NCBI RefSeq assembly: GCF_050589845.1
Contig: NZ_JBNGPA010000011.1
Span: 1-64,000 of the forward strand
Reading direction: 5' to 3'
Source: Carboxylicivirga agarovorans
GTDB lineage: Bacteria > Bacteroidota > Bacteroidia > Bacteroidales > Marinilabiliaceae
DNA length: 64,000 nt
Shown here piece by piece: positions 1 through 10,117 of the stretch. The notes under the pieces were generated by a model. That model was not told where the DNA came from. It did not search any database and was given only the letters and a program-made list of their open reading frames with translations. Within the stretch, counting starts at the first letter, position 1; each line of letters starts with the position of its first letter. The translations under genes were made by a program, and so were the position numbers.

Positions 1-200
1 ACTAAAGATACTAAATATAATTATACATATGAAATATTAAGACGGTTTAATTTATTGAATCATAGTGCATTAACTAATTGCATTAGTCAAATATGTGTTT
101 AACAATAATGCGTATAAAGAGTAGCTTGAAGGAGAAGGAGCTGCTGAACCTGGCAGTTCTCATCCCTTAACAGAAGCAGATCAGTTCAAATGGTCACACA

Positions 201-220
201 TCCTCTCCTGGAGGAGAGGA
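201..220. repeat. 20-bp hairpin in gene-poor region
   Basis: TCCTCTCCT and AGGAGAGGA are perfect inverted arms around a GG loop, followed by a purine-rich stretch. It is identical at 9196-9215 in the second copy. Function unknown; it resembles the short imperfect palindromes often scattered between Bacteroidota genes. Confidence 0.7.
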
Positions 221-518
221 CAGAGGTGAGGTGTTTATAACGGGCTGTAAATATTGGTATTCTGTTTGACGATGCATCTCTTTTCGAACATACTCGTGGG
301 CGACGCCCCCTTTTTTTGATGTTTAAGACCTTCAGTCTTTATGCAGATTGAAGAGTTTCAACTGACTGATATTAGTCGTGCGGCAGCAGAGGTTCTATTT
401 TACAATAATGCACCCTGTGAGTGAGCAATATGAGGCAATTAGCAATTATTTGACAGAAAAAGGCTTCGGTAATCCTTCGGTACTTCCTCGGGGCCGCTTC
501 GGTATTTCTTCGGAACCG

Positions 519-557
519 CTTCGGATCAACCTCGCTGGCAGCGAGGTTGATCCGAAG
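519..557. repeat. 39-bp near-perfect palindrome
   Basis: Two perfect 19-base arms (519-537 and 539-557) flank a single G at 538. The palindrome follows several TTCGG repeats and is followed by a GGGGCC and T-rich stretch at about 579-592. It could form a cruciform or a strong RNA hairpin. The second copy is at 9514-9552. Confidence 0.9.
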
Positions 558-915
558 AAGGTCCCTGTTTGCTAGTGAGCGGGGCCTTTTTTGGCTGGGA
601 AGGGGTAGGTGCGCTATTTCGTTACTATTTTGATAAATAGGAAAGGAGGGTGCGGGTCTTCAACCTGCTAATTCATCCAGTATATAATACGTGAATTGAA
701 AATCAGCGATGCTATATCCGATTATCGCTAAAAGTATCCTTAGCATGGTGTATAGCAATTTCAGAATTTGCCATTAATACTTCTCATTCAATTTCAGGCA
801 AGGTTCATTGTACCACTGTGAATGACTTGAACTATAAAGAGTAACTAATGAGCTATGGGGAATAGTATAGCACTGTTGGCAGGTGTATGTTTGCATATAA
901 TCAAAAACTAACGCC

Positions 916-1041
916 ATGATATTATTCTTATCCATTTTGAGCTTAATGTTCTCAGTTGAACAACAACTGGTAGAGGAGCTGACCTTTGAAATGCCACCCA
1001 ATGATATTTCGATTGTAGAGGTAGTCGATTACTTTGATTAG
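916..1041 (+). CDS. Possible 41-aa ORF, doubtful
   Basis: An ATG-to-TAG frame whose translation begins with a hydrophobic stretch (MILFLSILSLMFS) and ends acidic. An in-frame stop lies 15 bases upstream of the ATG. No family is recognised. It could be a small membrane peptide, the tail of a decayed gene or chance. The opposite strand carries another unconvincing ORF (774-1001). An identical copy lies at 9911-10036. Confidence 0.15.
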   Translation: MILFLSILSLMFSVEQQLVEELTFEMPPNDISIVEVVDYFD

Positions 1042-1078
1042 TGATAATTGGGGAGTGTTTATGAAGTTTAGAACAAAC

Positions 1079-1109
1079 TCAGGGACTATTGGTAGTTAAC
1101 AGTCCCTGA
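1079..1109 (-). terminator. Hairpin after BNR-repeat gene
   Basis: TCAGGGACT and AGTCCCTGA form a nine-base stem 13 bases past the stop of the minus-strand BNR gene. The following T-run is weak, so the stem may protect the 3' end rather than terminate strictly. Second copy at 10074-10104. Confidence 0.55.
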
Positions 1110-1122
1110 AGTTTCATGAAAT

Positions 1123-4100
1123 TTATGGTAATGGCATGCCTTCAACCCAAGGGCCATCATTTGCCAATAACAGTTGCATTATTTGTTTAAAATCAGATTC
1201 TACCATTTGCTTAACCCTGTCTTTTACCTCTGCCAAAGCGTTTTGGGCATAAGCCAGGTTTTGTTTCTGGGTAGCTGTTGGTCCATAGGTATTGTTAGCA
1301 ATGTTTATTGAAGCAGCCTGTATGCGACTGGTGATGGTTGGTGACGTTTTTTCACCAATCAGGTTTTTAGCGGCATTACCATTCATCTTTTTATCCAAAT
1401 CAAATAATTCCTGCTTCAGGTTATACAGCCTGTTGTCCAGTTCACCAGCAGTCAGTTTTGAGTTTTGAAGTGATAACTCGAAGGCTTTAATTTGTTTGAA
1501 TGCCGTATTGATGCTGCTATTTACCGCACTTATTTCCTTTTGCGTCTTTTGTAAGACCGTAATATAATCATCAATTTCGTTTTCAGATTGAGGTTTCAGA
1601 TAGCCTTTATAGAGCGGCACCACTTCAAAGTTGATATCAGCTGTTAATTGACTGATCATTCCATTTTCCTCTTTATTTAGCGAAGCTTTATATGTGCCTG
1701 AAGGTACCAGGTAACCCAGACTGTTACCATTGTTTTTATGACCCGGAGTGATGGTGTTAACGGGTGCATAACGCAGATCCCAGGCCAGACGATGAAAACC
1801 CTTACCCGTTTGTGCGCTTAATCGCCTGATTACATCACCTTTTTCATCCTTGATGGTCAGCCATATTTTAATGGTGTCTTGCCTGTGCTCTTTTTCCAGC
1901 TGTTCCCAACCAGGGAATGTTACGGCTTCACCATTTTCAATGGCGTTCTTTTCTTCCTTTTGTCGCAATTGACTCATTAACAAATAATCATCCTTTAGAT
2001 AGTAAGTGAAAACGGCACCAAAATCAGGGTTGGGGGATGAGAAGAATCCAGCTCCTTGCGAGCCTTTGCCTCTCATGGTCATACCTGGACGAGGAATGTA
2101 CTTTAATGCTTTGCGGGCAGGGAAGAGGGTCGCTTCTGAATTCAGCTGCTCTTCACTAATGTTTCGCAATGCCGAATAGTCATCCAAAACAAAAAAGCCA
2201 CGACCAAATGATGCTGCCACCAAATCATTTTCACGTCGTTGTATGGCTAAGTCTCTGAAGGATATAGTCGGAACCCCTCCTTTTAGTCGTATCCAGTTGG
2301 AACCACCGTCAATGGTAAAGTAAAGGCCAAATTCAGTACCAATAAAGCATAAGTTAGCATTAACATGATCCTGAACAAATCGCCAAACCAAAGTCTTTTG
2401 AGGAAGGTTCCCCGTTATTGCTTTCCATGATTGTCCTTTATTTGTACTTTTTAAAAGGTAGGGTTTAAAATCTCCAAATTTGTGGTTGTCGAGCGAAATA
2501 TATACAGTATTGACATCATGCAAGTCAGCTTTAATATCATTTACAAAGGCCGTTTCTGGTACATCAGGTAATTTACCAACCGAAATAGTGCGCCAGTTTG
2601 CGCCGCCATCTTCAGTTATACTTATTTGGCCATCGTCGGTACCTGCATAAATGAGGCCTTCCTGCAGAGGAGATTCAGCTAAGGAGGTTATTGTATTATA
2701 GGTCGACATCGCATAAAAGTCCCAGGCATTATCCCAACTTTGTGTGCTGCCCATTATTGGTAAGCTCAAACGTTCTTCGTTCCTGGTCAAATCACCAGAT
2801 ATCACCTTCCAGCTATCGCCACGATCATCGGAACGCCATATTCGTTGAGATGCAAAATATAAACGGGTTGACTGATGTGGACTGACGAGTATGGGGGCAT
2901 CCCAATTGTATCGCTCAAAAGGATCGTTTTCGAGAGCCTGGGGTTGGATATGTACAATTTCTCCGGTCGTTTTATCAACACGTACCAGGTTACCTTCCTG
3001 CCATTCGTTATAAATAATGTTGGGATTACCGGGTTCTGTTGCAGGCTGGTGTCCATCGGCAAACAAGGTTAGATACCAGTCGGCGTTGGTAATACCATTG
3101 GCTTTATCGGTGCGCGACGGACCTCCTTGCGTATTATTATCTTGCGTACCACCATAGATGTGATAAAACGGTTCGGCATCGTCGACTGCTACTTTGTAAA
3201 ATTGCGTAACTGGCAGATTAGAAACATATTTCCAGTTGCGGGTTGCATCAAATGTTTCATAAAGACCTCCATCTGTACCTACCAGCAAATAATCGGGGTC
3301 GTTTTTCTTAAAAGCAATGGCATGATTGTCGGAGTGCTTATGTTCTTCACTCATGCGTTTAAAGGTTTTACCTCCATCGCTTGATATTTGCATTCTCACA
3401 TCGACCAGGTAAAGTTTATCAAATTGATGCGGACAAGCATATAACTCCTGATAATAATGAGGTCCGGTAGCACCCGAAACAGCATTGGACATTTTTACCC
3501 ATGATTCGCCCTTGTTGCTTGAGCGGAATACACCACCATTGCGATGATTCAGCTCGATGGCGGCATACACCACATCGGGCTGTTGTGGTGATATGGCCAT
3601 TCCTATTTTTGCCATGTTACCGGATGGCAGTCCCTTAGAAAGTTTTTTCCAATTAACACCACCATCATCGGACCGATAGATGGCCGTTCCGGGACCTCCA
3701 CCCATATAAGCTGCTACATTTCTGTGATGTTGCCAGGTCGCGGCATACAGGACATTGGGGTTACGGGGATCAATTAACAGATCAGTGGCGCCAACCCACT
3801 CATTATTACCTAAGGTTTGTTGCCAGGTCTGACCACCATCTGTGGATTTGTAAATACCACGTTCGCCACCTTTGTTCCAAAGCGGTCCCTGAGCTGCCAC
3901 CCATATAACTCTTGAGTCATTAGGATGTACAATGATTTTACTGATGTGTTGCGATTCATGAAGGCCCATATTGGTCCAGCTGGCCCCGTCATCGTCACTT
4001 TTGTATATGCCATCACCAAAACCAACATGACGTCCGCCAACATTCTCGCCGGTGCCCAACCAGATGGTATGGTGATTATTCGGATCGATGGTAATGCATC

Positions 4101-4383
4101 CGGTTGAATATACTTTTTGATTGTCAAAAATTGGTTGCCAGGTAGTACCGGCATTTTCAGTTTTCCAAACGCCACCTGAACCAACAGCTACATACCAGGT
4201 GTTTTCTTTTTGGGGATGGATTACAACATCGGCTATGCGTCCTGACATTAAAGCCGGACCTATGCTACGAAGTTTAAGTCCTTCAAATGTTGTGTCATTT
4301 AATAAGGTTTGTGCTGTTAGCGAGCAGGTGAGAATTAACAGCATGAAAGGCAGGACGAATCCTTTTTTTCTAATTCTTTTCAT
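1123..4383 (-). CDS. Secreted Asp-box (BNR/VPS10-like) repeat protein, copy 1
   Basis: 1,086 aa from the chosen start. At least nine Asp-box motifs (S-x-D-x-G-x-x-W type, such as SDDDGASW, STDGGQTW and TEDGGANW) are spread over roughly the first 700 residues, as in sortilin/VPS10-like and WD40/YVTN propellers often annotated as glycosyl hydrolases. No catalytic residues can be assigned. The C-terminal ~350 residues are a separate, partly helical region. I chose the ATG at 4383 rather than the frame start at 4506 because it begins a clean signal peptide (MKRIRKK, hydrophobic core, cut after TAQ) and because the DPP IV terminator (4485-4526) lies across the longer frame. It is probably exported, perhaps peptidase- or polymer-related like its neighbour. 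Residue-identical to 10118-13378. Confidence 0.88.
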   Translation of the reverse strand: MKRIRKKGFVLPFMLLILTCSLTAQTLLNDTTFEGLKLRSIGPALMSGRIADVVIHPQKENTWYVAVGSGGVWKTENAGTTWQPIFDNQKVYSTGCITIDPNNHHTIWLGTGENVGGRHVGFGDGIYKSDDDGASWTNMGLHESQHISKIIVHPNDSRVIWVAAQGPLWNKGGERGIYKSTDGGQTWQQTLGNNEWVGATDLLIDPRNPNVLYAATWQHHRNVAAYMGGGPGTAIYRSDDGGVNWKKLSKGLPSGNMAKIGMAISPQQPDVVYAAIELNHRNGGVFRSSNKGESWVKMSNAVSGATGPHYYQELYACPHQFDKLYLVDVRMQISSDGGKTFKRMSEEHKHSDNHAIAFKKNDPDYLLVGTDGGLYETFDATRNWKYVSNLPVTQFYKVAVDDAEPFYHIYGGTQDNNTQGGPSRTDKANGITNADWYLTLFADGHQPATEPGNPNIIYNEWQEGNLVRVDKTTGEIVHIQPQALENDPFERYNWDAPILVSPHQSTRLYFASQRIWRSDDRGDSWKVISGDLTRNEERLSLPIMGSTQSWDNAWDFYAMSTYNTITSLAESPLQEGLIYAGTDDGQISITEDGGANWRTISVGKLPDVPETAFVNDIKADLHDVNTVYISLDNHKFGDFKPYLLKSTNKGQSWKAITGNLPQKTLVWRFVQDHVNANLCFIGTEFGLYFTIDGGSNWIRLKGGVPTISFRDLAIQRRENDLVAASFGRGFFVLDDYSALRNISEEQLNSEATLFPARKALKYIPRPGMTMRGKGSQGAGFFSSPNPDFGAVFTYYLKDDYLLMSQLRQKEEKNAIENGEAVTFPGWEQLEKEHRQDTIKIWLTIKDEKGDVIRRLSAQTGKGFHRLAWDLRYAPVNTITPGHKNNGNSLGYLVPSGTYKASLNKEENGMISQLTADINFEVVPLYKGYLKPQSENEIDDYITVLQKTQKEISAVNSSINTAFKQIKAFELSLQNSKLTAGELDNRLYNLKQELFDLDKKMNGNAAKNLIGEKTSPTITSRIQAASINIANNTYGPTATQKQNLAYAQNALAEVKDRVKQMVESDFKQIMQLLLANDGPWVEGMPLP

Positions 4384-4484
4384 GGTTGTGTATTGTATGT
4401 GAGTGATAAAGTATAGTAAATATAGTTTAAATTTAATTGATAAACAGTGGCTTGAGAATGATAAGTTCAATTTGTAATGCCCGG

Positions 4485-4526
4485 GTGCATAAAAAAAGCC
4501 CCGCATTCAATAACATGAAGCGGGGC
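4485..4526 (-). terminator. Intrinsic terminator of DPP IV gene
   Basis: GCCCCGC (4498-4504) and GCGGGGC (4520-4526) form a stem. Read on the minus strand, a run of seven T follows immediately. It lies between the DPP IV stop (4586) and the BNR start (4383), so the two genes are probably transcribed separately. Second copy at 13480-13521. Confidence 0.85.
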
Positions 4527-4585
4527 GTTTAACTATTGACCTGAGTTCGATATTAAGTTTCGAACCAGTCTATTTATACACAAAC

Positions 4586-6925
4586 TTACGGTAAATCTAA
4601 ATCTACATTATTACGATAATCGCCTAACAGGTGTTCCGAGAAATGATACCAGATCATCTTTTCAAAATAAGGCGAATATTGTGAAAAACCATGTCGCACA
4701 TTGGGGATAATCATAAAGTCGAAACGCTTACGGGCGTCCATTAATGCCTGCACAACGCGCATGGTATTAGCGGGATGCACATTGTTGTCAATCTCTCCGT
4801 GAACAAGCATTAAGTGACCTTTTAGGTTCCTGGCAATAGAAGGATTCGTAGGTATTTTACTCTTGAAGGTTATTTCGTATTCATCTTCCGGATTATCAAC
4901 CTTAACAGAATCTTTTACCTCTTCTTTCTTTTTTATCTTCTTCTTTACTTCTTTGACGCCATGGTGTGTTTCACCCCACCATTTGTTATAAATGTTGTTA
5001 TCATGGTTACCGGCTGATGATACGGCAGCTTTATAAAAATCAGGATAAGCAAACATGGCTGCTGTTGACATAAAACCACCGCCACTGTGACCAAAAATAC
5101 CAACACGATTGATATCTATGTAATCGTAGCGGTTAGCCAGTTGCTGCAGTGCAAACATATCATCTTTTAAAGCATAGTCGCGGAGGTTATCATAGCCATA
5201 GGTATGGTAGTATTTATGGCGTTTGGGGCTTCCGCCGCGGTGACCAACCGATACCACCACAAAACCCAGTTGGGCCAGTGCGGTATTATAGCGCGCTGTG
5301 ACAGTAAAATCTCTTACCACCGCTTCGGTTTGCGGTCCGGGGTATACATACGAAATGACCGGGTATTTTTTAGTGGAATCAAAATCAAATGGTTTCCAGA
5401 TAACGCCATGAAGATTGGTAACACCATCATCTGCTTTCACAATGAATTTCTCAGGGAAATGCCAGCCCAGCTCTTTAACACGTGCCAGATCCATTGTTTC
5501 CAGTTCCATGATCACCGCACCGCTTTTATCGCGGACAACAGCTTTGGGTGCCAGGTCTACGCGCGAGTAGTTATTTACAAAGTAATTGGCATGCTTATCG
5601 GTTTTAGGCATGCTAAAATGATGATTGGCCTCTTCGGGTGTTATGATGCGTCCGTTGCTGCCATCAAAGTTGATGCTGTAGTATATGTTATAATACGGGT
5701 CAAATCCTTTTTCTTTACCATAGGCAGGGTAGTAGATTGTGTTGGCAACCGTATCTATACGTGCAACCTGTCCCACCACATAGTTGCCTTTGGTAATCTG
5801 GTTTTTAAGGTTACCATCGGCATCGTAACGGTATAGTTGTCCCCAACCTGTGCGCTCTGACCACCAGATCAGTTCACGACCTTCGTCTATGACATGCAAC
5901 TGGTTCATCTGGTCGTTGAAGTAAGGCTTTGATTTCTCACTGAACAAGGATTTAACCTCACCTGTATTGGTATTGACTTTAACTACCTCCAGTTCATCGC
6001 ATGTCCGTTTTTTACGTATCACAAATAAGTTATCCGATTTTTTTGACGGACGGTATGTACGGATGCTTTGATCTTTCCATTTACTCAAATCCGGTTTTGT
6101 CCATTCCGTTGATGCGATATCGTATATTGCCAGGTGCGGAATGCCAATGTGCTCATCTCCGGGCATAGCATATTTATAAGTTTCAACAGTCGGGCGTGGA
6201 TTGGCTACAGAGTTAATAACAGCCATCTCCTTTACTTTGCGCGTATCGTATCGAACCGTGTAAAATTTCTTCTCATCTTTAAACCAGTATACCCATGCTT
6301 TCAGGCGTTTGTCAGATGTGGTGTCGCCACCTTTGCTCTGATAGCTGAACCAGCGCTCACCATCAGTGGTTAGTTGTGTCTCTGTACTGTCTTTGTCATC
6401 GGCACGCATCATATATAAGTTGTGCTGACGTGCAAAAACGATGTAAGTACTGTCGGGCGAGTAGCTCTTCCAATTGTGTTTGGTTTCCTTTTTAACGGTA
6501 TCGATTTTACTCACCCATTTGGTCTGCATATTGTATTTAAACTTCAAATTGTCCATTTCAAAGGTAAAGCTCGATTTGCTGTTCTTCTCAAACTCTATCT
6601 TTTTAATGGGTAAGTTGTTTACATTGTAAGGTTTATGAGTAATGGCCGTTACTTTGGAGGCCAAATCATTATTGTCAAAAAGTGGTTGCTTCGATCGCTT
6701 GTCAGGATCAACAAACCAATAAAAGTTACCGTCGGAAGTTTTATAACTGTACCAAAACAAGTGGCTGTTTTCAATCCAGTTAGGATTTACCCGGCTTGAG
6801 CCGATGTATTTCTGCACATTACTTTTGGTGAATTTATTGGCCAGTTCAAAGTTGGCCTTTTGTGCAGTTGTTGAAAATGTTGCTATTAGTAAAATGCCCA
6901 ATAACAATAATAAGTGTTTCTTCAT
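4586..6925 (-). CDS. Secreted S9 family dipeptidyl peptidase IV, copy 1
   Basis: 779 aa. A signal peptide (MKKHLLLLLGILLIATFSTTAQ) is followed by an N-terminal beta-propeller domain (about 30-500) and a C-terminal alpha/beta-hydrolase peptidase domain. The catalytic triad is visible: Ser614 in GHSGGG, Asp713 in GEIDNNVHP and His745 in VRHGFS. The family removes X-Pro or similar dipeptides from peptides, here in the periplasm or outside the cell. A lysine/glutamate-rich insert sits between Ser and Asp (about 650-690). It has its own downstream terminator. Residue-identical to 13581-15920. Confidence 0.95.
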   Translation of the reverse strand: MKKHLLLLLGILLIATFSTTAQKANFELANKFTKSNVQKYIGSSRVNPNWIENSHLFWYSYKTSDGNFYWFVDPDKRSKQPLFDNNDLASKVTAITHKPYNVNNLPIKKIEFEKNSKSSFTFEMDNLKFKYNMQTKWVSKIDTVKKETKHNWKSYSPDSTYIVFARQHNLYMMRADDKDSTETQLTTDGERWFSYQSKGGDTTSDKRLKAWVYWFKDEKKFYTVRYDTRKVKEMAVINSVANPRPTVETYKYAMPGDEHIGIPHLAIYDIASTEWTKPDLSKWKDQSIRTYRPSKKSDNLFVIRKKRTCDELEVVKVNTNTGEVKSLFSEKSKPYFNDQMNQLHVIDEGRELIWWSERTGWGQLYRYDADGNLKNQITKGNYVVGQVARIDTVANTIYYPAYGKEKGFDPYYNIYYSINFDGSNGRIITPEEANHHFSMPKTDKHANYFVNNYSRVDLAPKAVVRDKSGAVIMELETMDLARVKELGWHFPEKFIVKADDGVTNLHGVIWKPFDFDSTKKYPVISYVYPGPQTEAVVRDFTVTARYNTALAQLGFVVVSVGHRGGSPKRHKYYHTYGYDNLRDYALKDDMFALQQLANRYDYIDINRVGIFGHSGGGFMSTAAMFAYPDFYKAAVSSAGNHDNNIYNKWWGETHHGVKEVKKKIKKKEEVKDSVKVDNPEDEYEITFKSKIPTNPSIARNLKGHLMLVHGEIDNNVHPANTMRVVQALMDARKRFDFMIIPNVRHGFSQYSPYFEKMIWYHFSEHLLGDYRNNVDLDLP

Positions 6926-7206
6926 ATGATTCTGATTAATGCGTGAATGACGAAAATACAGATTCTTTTTGTATTCATTTATGATATTTCTTTCGTTTCC
7001 TTTTGATGGGCTTATATTTTTAATAAAACCCTCTTTTTAAACTGATAATGGGTGTTCGATACCGGACATGATATTGCCCCAATCCGAACGAAGAAGACCC
7101 GGTAATAAGTCTGTTTTCAGATATAAATTGCTGAATATTATATTTATAACGAAATAGGTATACTTGTTGCTTAAATAGGCGCAATTCCAAGTAAAACCTA
7201 AACATT

Positions 7207-9045
7207 ATGAAATTAACCAAACAAACGATCATTGTCTTTCTTGTGTCCCTGTCTCTCATATCAATGGAAATAATCTGGTCCAGAGTGTTTTCAGCAGAGT
7301 ACTTCTACACATTTGCATTTTTGGTTCTTAGCATTAGTATTTTAGGATTGGGCTTGGGTGCTTTAAGCGTAAGGTTAAGCAAGCGCCTCGCCGCCAAAGA
7401 AAGTTTTGGCTGTTTGTTAAGCTTGACAGGCTTGTTAATGCTGGTGGGTCCACCAGCTGTCTTGTACCTGCAATTGGATTTCTCCCAGTTGTTAAGTAAT
7501 CACATGATGTTACTTAATCTATTGGCTGCTATTGTTATATTGGGTAGTTCATTCTTTACCGGAGGAATGGTCATAAGTGGTATTTTCAGAAAATCGCATG
7601 AATCAATGCCACAATTGTATATGGGCGATTTAATAGGAGCTGCACTGGGTGTGGTATTCGCAGTATTGTTAATGAATACCATAGGTACTGATAAGGCAGC
7701 TTTACTGGTTGCCTTCCCTGTTTTTGCAGCATCACTGCTTTCATTCACTAACTGGTTCAGATTGATTCCGCTGTTATTACTTCTATCCAGCTTTGTGGTG
7801 TTGCCAAAGAGTTCAGTTATTTTGAAAAGTGCAAAGAAAGACCGGGCTGAAGTGATTTATTCACATTGGGATGCCATGGCGCGTTTAAAAGTTTACAAGT
7901 ATAGTGACGATTATTGGGGATTAAACATCGATAACGCCGCCAATTCGCCTGTTATAGCTTTTGATGGTGATTTTGACCGGCCCGATTCTTTAAAGATCCC
8001 TTTTTCAATCCCTGCGACAAAGCTGACTGATCGTTTTGATAATTGTCGCTTTTTATCACTTGGAGCCGGCGGTGGCGGTGATGTTTTAATGGCTTTACAA
8101 GATGGGGCAACAGAAGTTCATGCCGTTGAGGTGAATCCATCCATCAACAAGATGATGACAGATGGTTTCCTGCAGGAATTTTCAGGCGATATATACAATG
8201 ATGACAGGGTAAGGGTGGTGAGTGAAGACGCCAGGGCTTATGTAAGGCGGTTTGAGAATTATTTTGATGTTATTTATTCATTAAGCTCCAATAGTTTTGC
8301 GGCCCTGGCTTCAGGTTCATTTGCGCTGGCAGAGAATTATTTATTTACCACTGAAGCCTTTCAGGATTATTATAAAGCCTTGTCGGGTGATGGTTATTTG
8401 TTAATGGAGCACCAGTTTTATGTGCCACGTATGGTGTCAGAAATATTAGAAGCTTTGGAAAAGGAGGGGGTTAAAAATCCTAAGGCACACATTGCAGTCT
8501 ATCATTTACCAACCATGCGACGTCATCTGATATTATTGGCTAAAAAGCCACTGGATGATGCGACCATCGCCACTGCTGTACATGAAACCAATGCTGAGAA
8601 TTACGCTTTCTTCAGGCAGTTATATCCCGCTGCCGATTCGGTTAAAGGCAACCGGATTAATCAGATCATTGAAAATGGCTGGCAAGAAGCACAGTTAACA
8701 GCATCGACCAACTTATCACCTTGCAACGATAACAGACCATTTACCGGGCAGTTAGGCTTGATGAAGAACTTCTCAATGGAACGCATTAAAAAGAAACTGA
8801 TGCCATACGAGTTTCAGGGCTTTCCCTTATCCATCGTTATAGTATTGGTGATTTTGGCTATAGTGACGGTAATAGTGCTCCCACTTAACTTTTTACCGTA
8901 TTTAAAGTCGGGTATTAAGTTCAAGGCTGCCGGCTGGTTATACTTCTTTGCCATTGGAGTGGGTTTTATGGCCGTTGAGGTGATATTGATCCAGCAGTAT
9001 ACATTGTTTATCGGCTCATCGTCTTACAATATTAAGACGGTTTAA
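7207..9045 (+). pseudogene. Truncated spermidine-synthase-like membrane protein (junction copy)
   Basis: The first 607 codons match the intact gene at 16202-18451. The frame then crosses the duplication junction at 9028 and gains five foreign residues (NIKTV) before TAA. The N-terminal membrane segments, the SAM-type domain (GAGGGGD from residue 286) and two further membrane helices are kept. The last ~142 residues, with several transmembrane helices, are missing. It may still be expressed, since its 5' region is identical to the intact copy, but probably does not fold as the full protein. Confidence 0.9.
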
Positions 9046-9513
9046 TTTATTGAATCATAGTGCATTAACTAATTGCATTAGTCAAATATGTGTTTAACAA
9101 TAATGCGTATAAAGAGTAGCTTGAAGGAGAAGGAGCTGCTGAACCTGGCAGTTCTCATCCCTTAACAGAAGCAGATCAGTTCAAATGGTCACACATCCTC
9201 TCCTGGAGGAGAGGACAGAGGTGAGGTGTTTATAACGGGCTGTAAATATTGGTATTCTGTTTGACGATGCATCTCTTTTCGAACATACTCGTGGGCGACG
9301 CCCCCTTTTTTTGATGTTTAAGACCTTCAGTCTTTATGCAGATTGAAGAGTTTCAACTGACTGATATTAGTCGTGCGGCAGCAGAGGTTCTATTTTACAA
9401 TAATGCACCCTGTGAGTGAGCAATATGAGGCAATTAGCAATTATTTGACAGAAAAAGGCTTCGGTAATCCTTCGGTACTTCCTCGGGGCCGCTTCGGTAT
9501 TTCTTCGGAACCG

Positions 9514-9552
9514 CTTCGGATCAACCTCGCTGGCAGCGAGGTTGATCCGAAG
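9514..9552. repeat. 39-bp near-perfect palindrome, second copy
   Basis: Same 19-base arms and single-G loop as 519-557. Confidence 0.9.
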
Positions 9553-10073
9553 AAGGTCCCTGTTTGCTAGTGAGCGGGGCCTTTTTTGGCTGGGAAGGGG
9601 TAGGTGCGCTATTTCGTTACTATTTTGATAAATAGGAAAGGAGGGTGCGGGTCTTCAACCTGCTAATTCATCCAGTATATAATACGTGAATTGAAAATCA
9701 GCGATGCTATATCCGATTATCGCTAAAAGTATCCTTAGCATGGTGTATAGCAATTTCAGAATTTGCCATTAATACTTCTCATTCAATTTCAGGCAAGGTT
9801 CATTGTACCACTGTGAATGACTTGAACTATAAAGAGTAACTAATGAGCTATGGGGAATAGTATAGCACTGTTGGCAGGTGTATGTTTGCATATAATCAAA
9901 AACTAACGCCATGATATTATTCTTATCCATTTTGAGCTTAATGTTCTCAGTTGAACAACAACTGGTAGAGGAGCTGACCTTTGAAATGCCACCCAATGAT
10001 ATTTCGATTGTAGAGGTAGTCGATTACTTTGATTAGTGATAATTGGGGAGTGTTTATGAAGTTTAGAACAAAC

Positions 10074-10104
10074 TCAGGGACTATTGGTAGTTAACAGTCC
10101 CTGA
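10074..10104 (-). terminator. Hairpin after BNR-repeat gene, second copy
   Basis: Same nine-base stem as 1079-1109, 13 bases beyond the stop of the second BNR gene. Confidence 0.55.
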
Positions 10105-10117
10105 AGTTTCATGAAAT

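Larger units (their letters stand above)
33..1122. other. Gene-poor, hairpin-rich stretch (left copy)
   Basis: About 1.1 kb with no gene I can defend. It holds a 20-bp hairpin (201-220, arms of nine bases, two-base loop), a short GC hairpin followed by seven T near 300-317 that resembles an intrinsic terminator, a TTCGG-rich patch (about 464-525) leading into a 39-bp near-perfect palindrome (519-557), and a weak 41-codon plus-strand ORF (916-1041). The region reads like intergenic repeat DNA or remnants of a lost element. The same sequence recurs at 9028-10117. Confidence 0.6.
33..9027. repeat. Tandem duplication, left copy (8,995-bp unit)
   Basis: This is the first of two directly adjacent copies of an 8,995-bp unit. 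Position 33 aligns with 9028 and 9027 with 18022. The base before the unit differs (A at 32, C at 9027), and sequence after the second copy diverges from 18024, with one shared A (9028 = 18023) at the junction. All stretches I compared are identical and the encoded proteins are residue-identical between copies. The unit carries gene-poor DNA, a BNR-repeat protein gene, a DPP IV gene and the first 607 codons of a spermidine-synthase-like gene. No transposase or long flanking repeat bounds it. Confidence 0.97.
9046..10117. other. Gene-poor, hairpin-rich stretch (right copy)
   Basis: Same content as the left copy at offset 8,995: hairpin 9196-9215, TTCGG patch, 39-bp palindrome 9514-9552, doubtful small ORF 9911-10036 and hairpin 10074-10104. 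No gene I can support. Confidence 0.6.

Noticed and set aside
378..575. 65-codon plus-strand frame (also 9373-9570)
   Set aside because: It begins at GTG and its second half is translated from the TTCGG-rich patch and the 39-bp palindrome; no family and implausible sequence.
774..1001. 75-codon minus-strand frame (also 9769-9996)
   Set aside because: No recognisable domain, odd composition, and a competing small frame on the other strand; nothing supports either.
5204..5836. 210-codon frame opposite the DPP IV gene
   Set aside because: It is a shadow of the well-supported peptidase on the minus strand, with no domain of its own.
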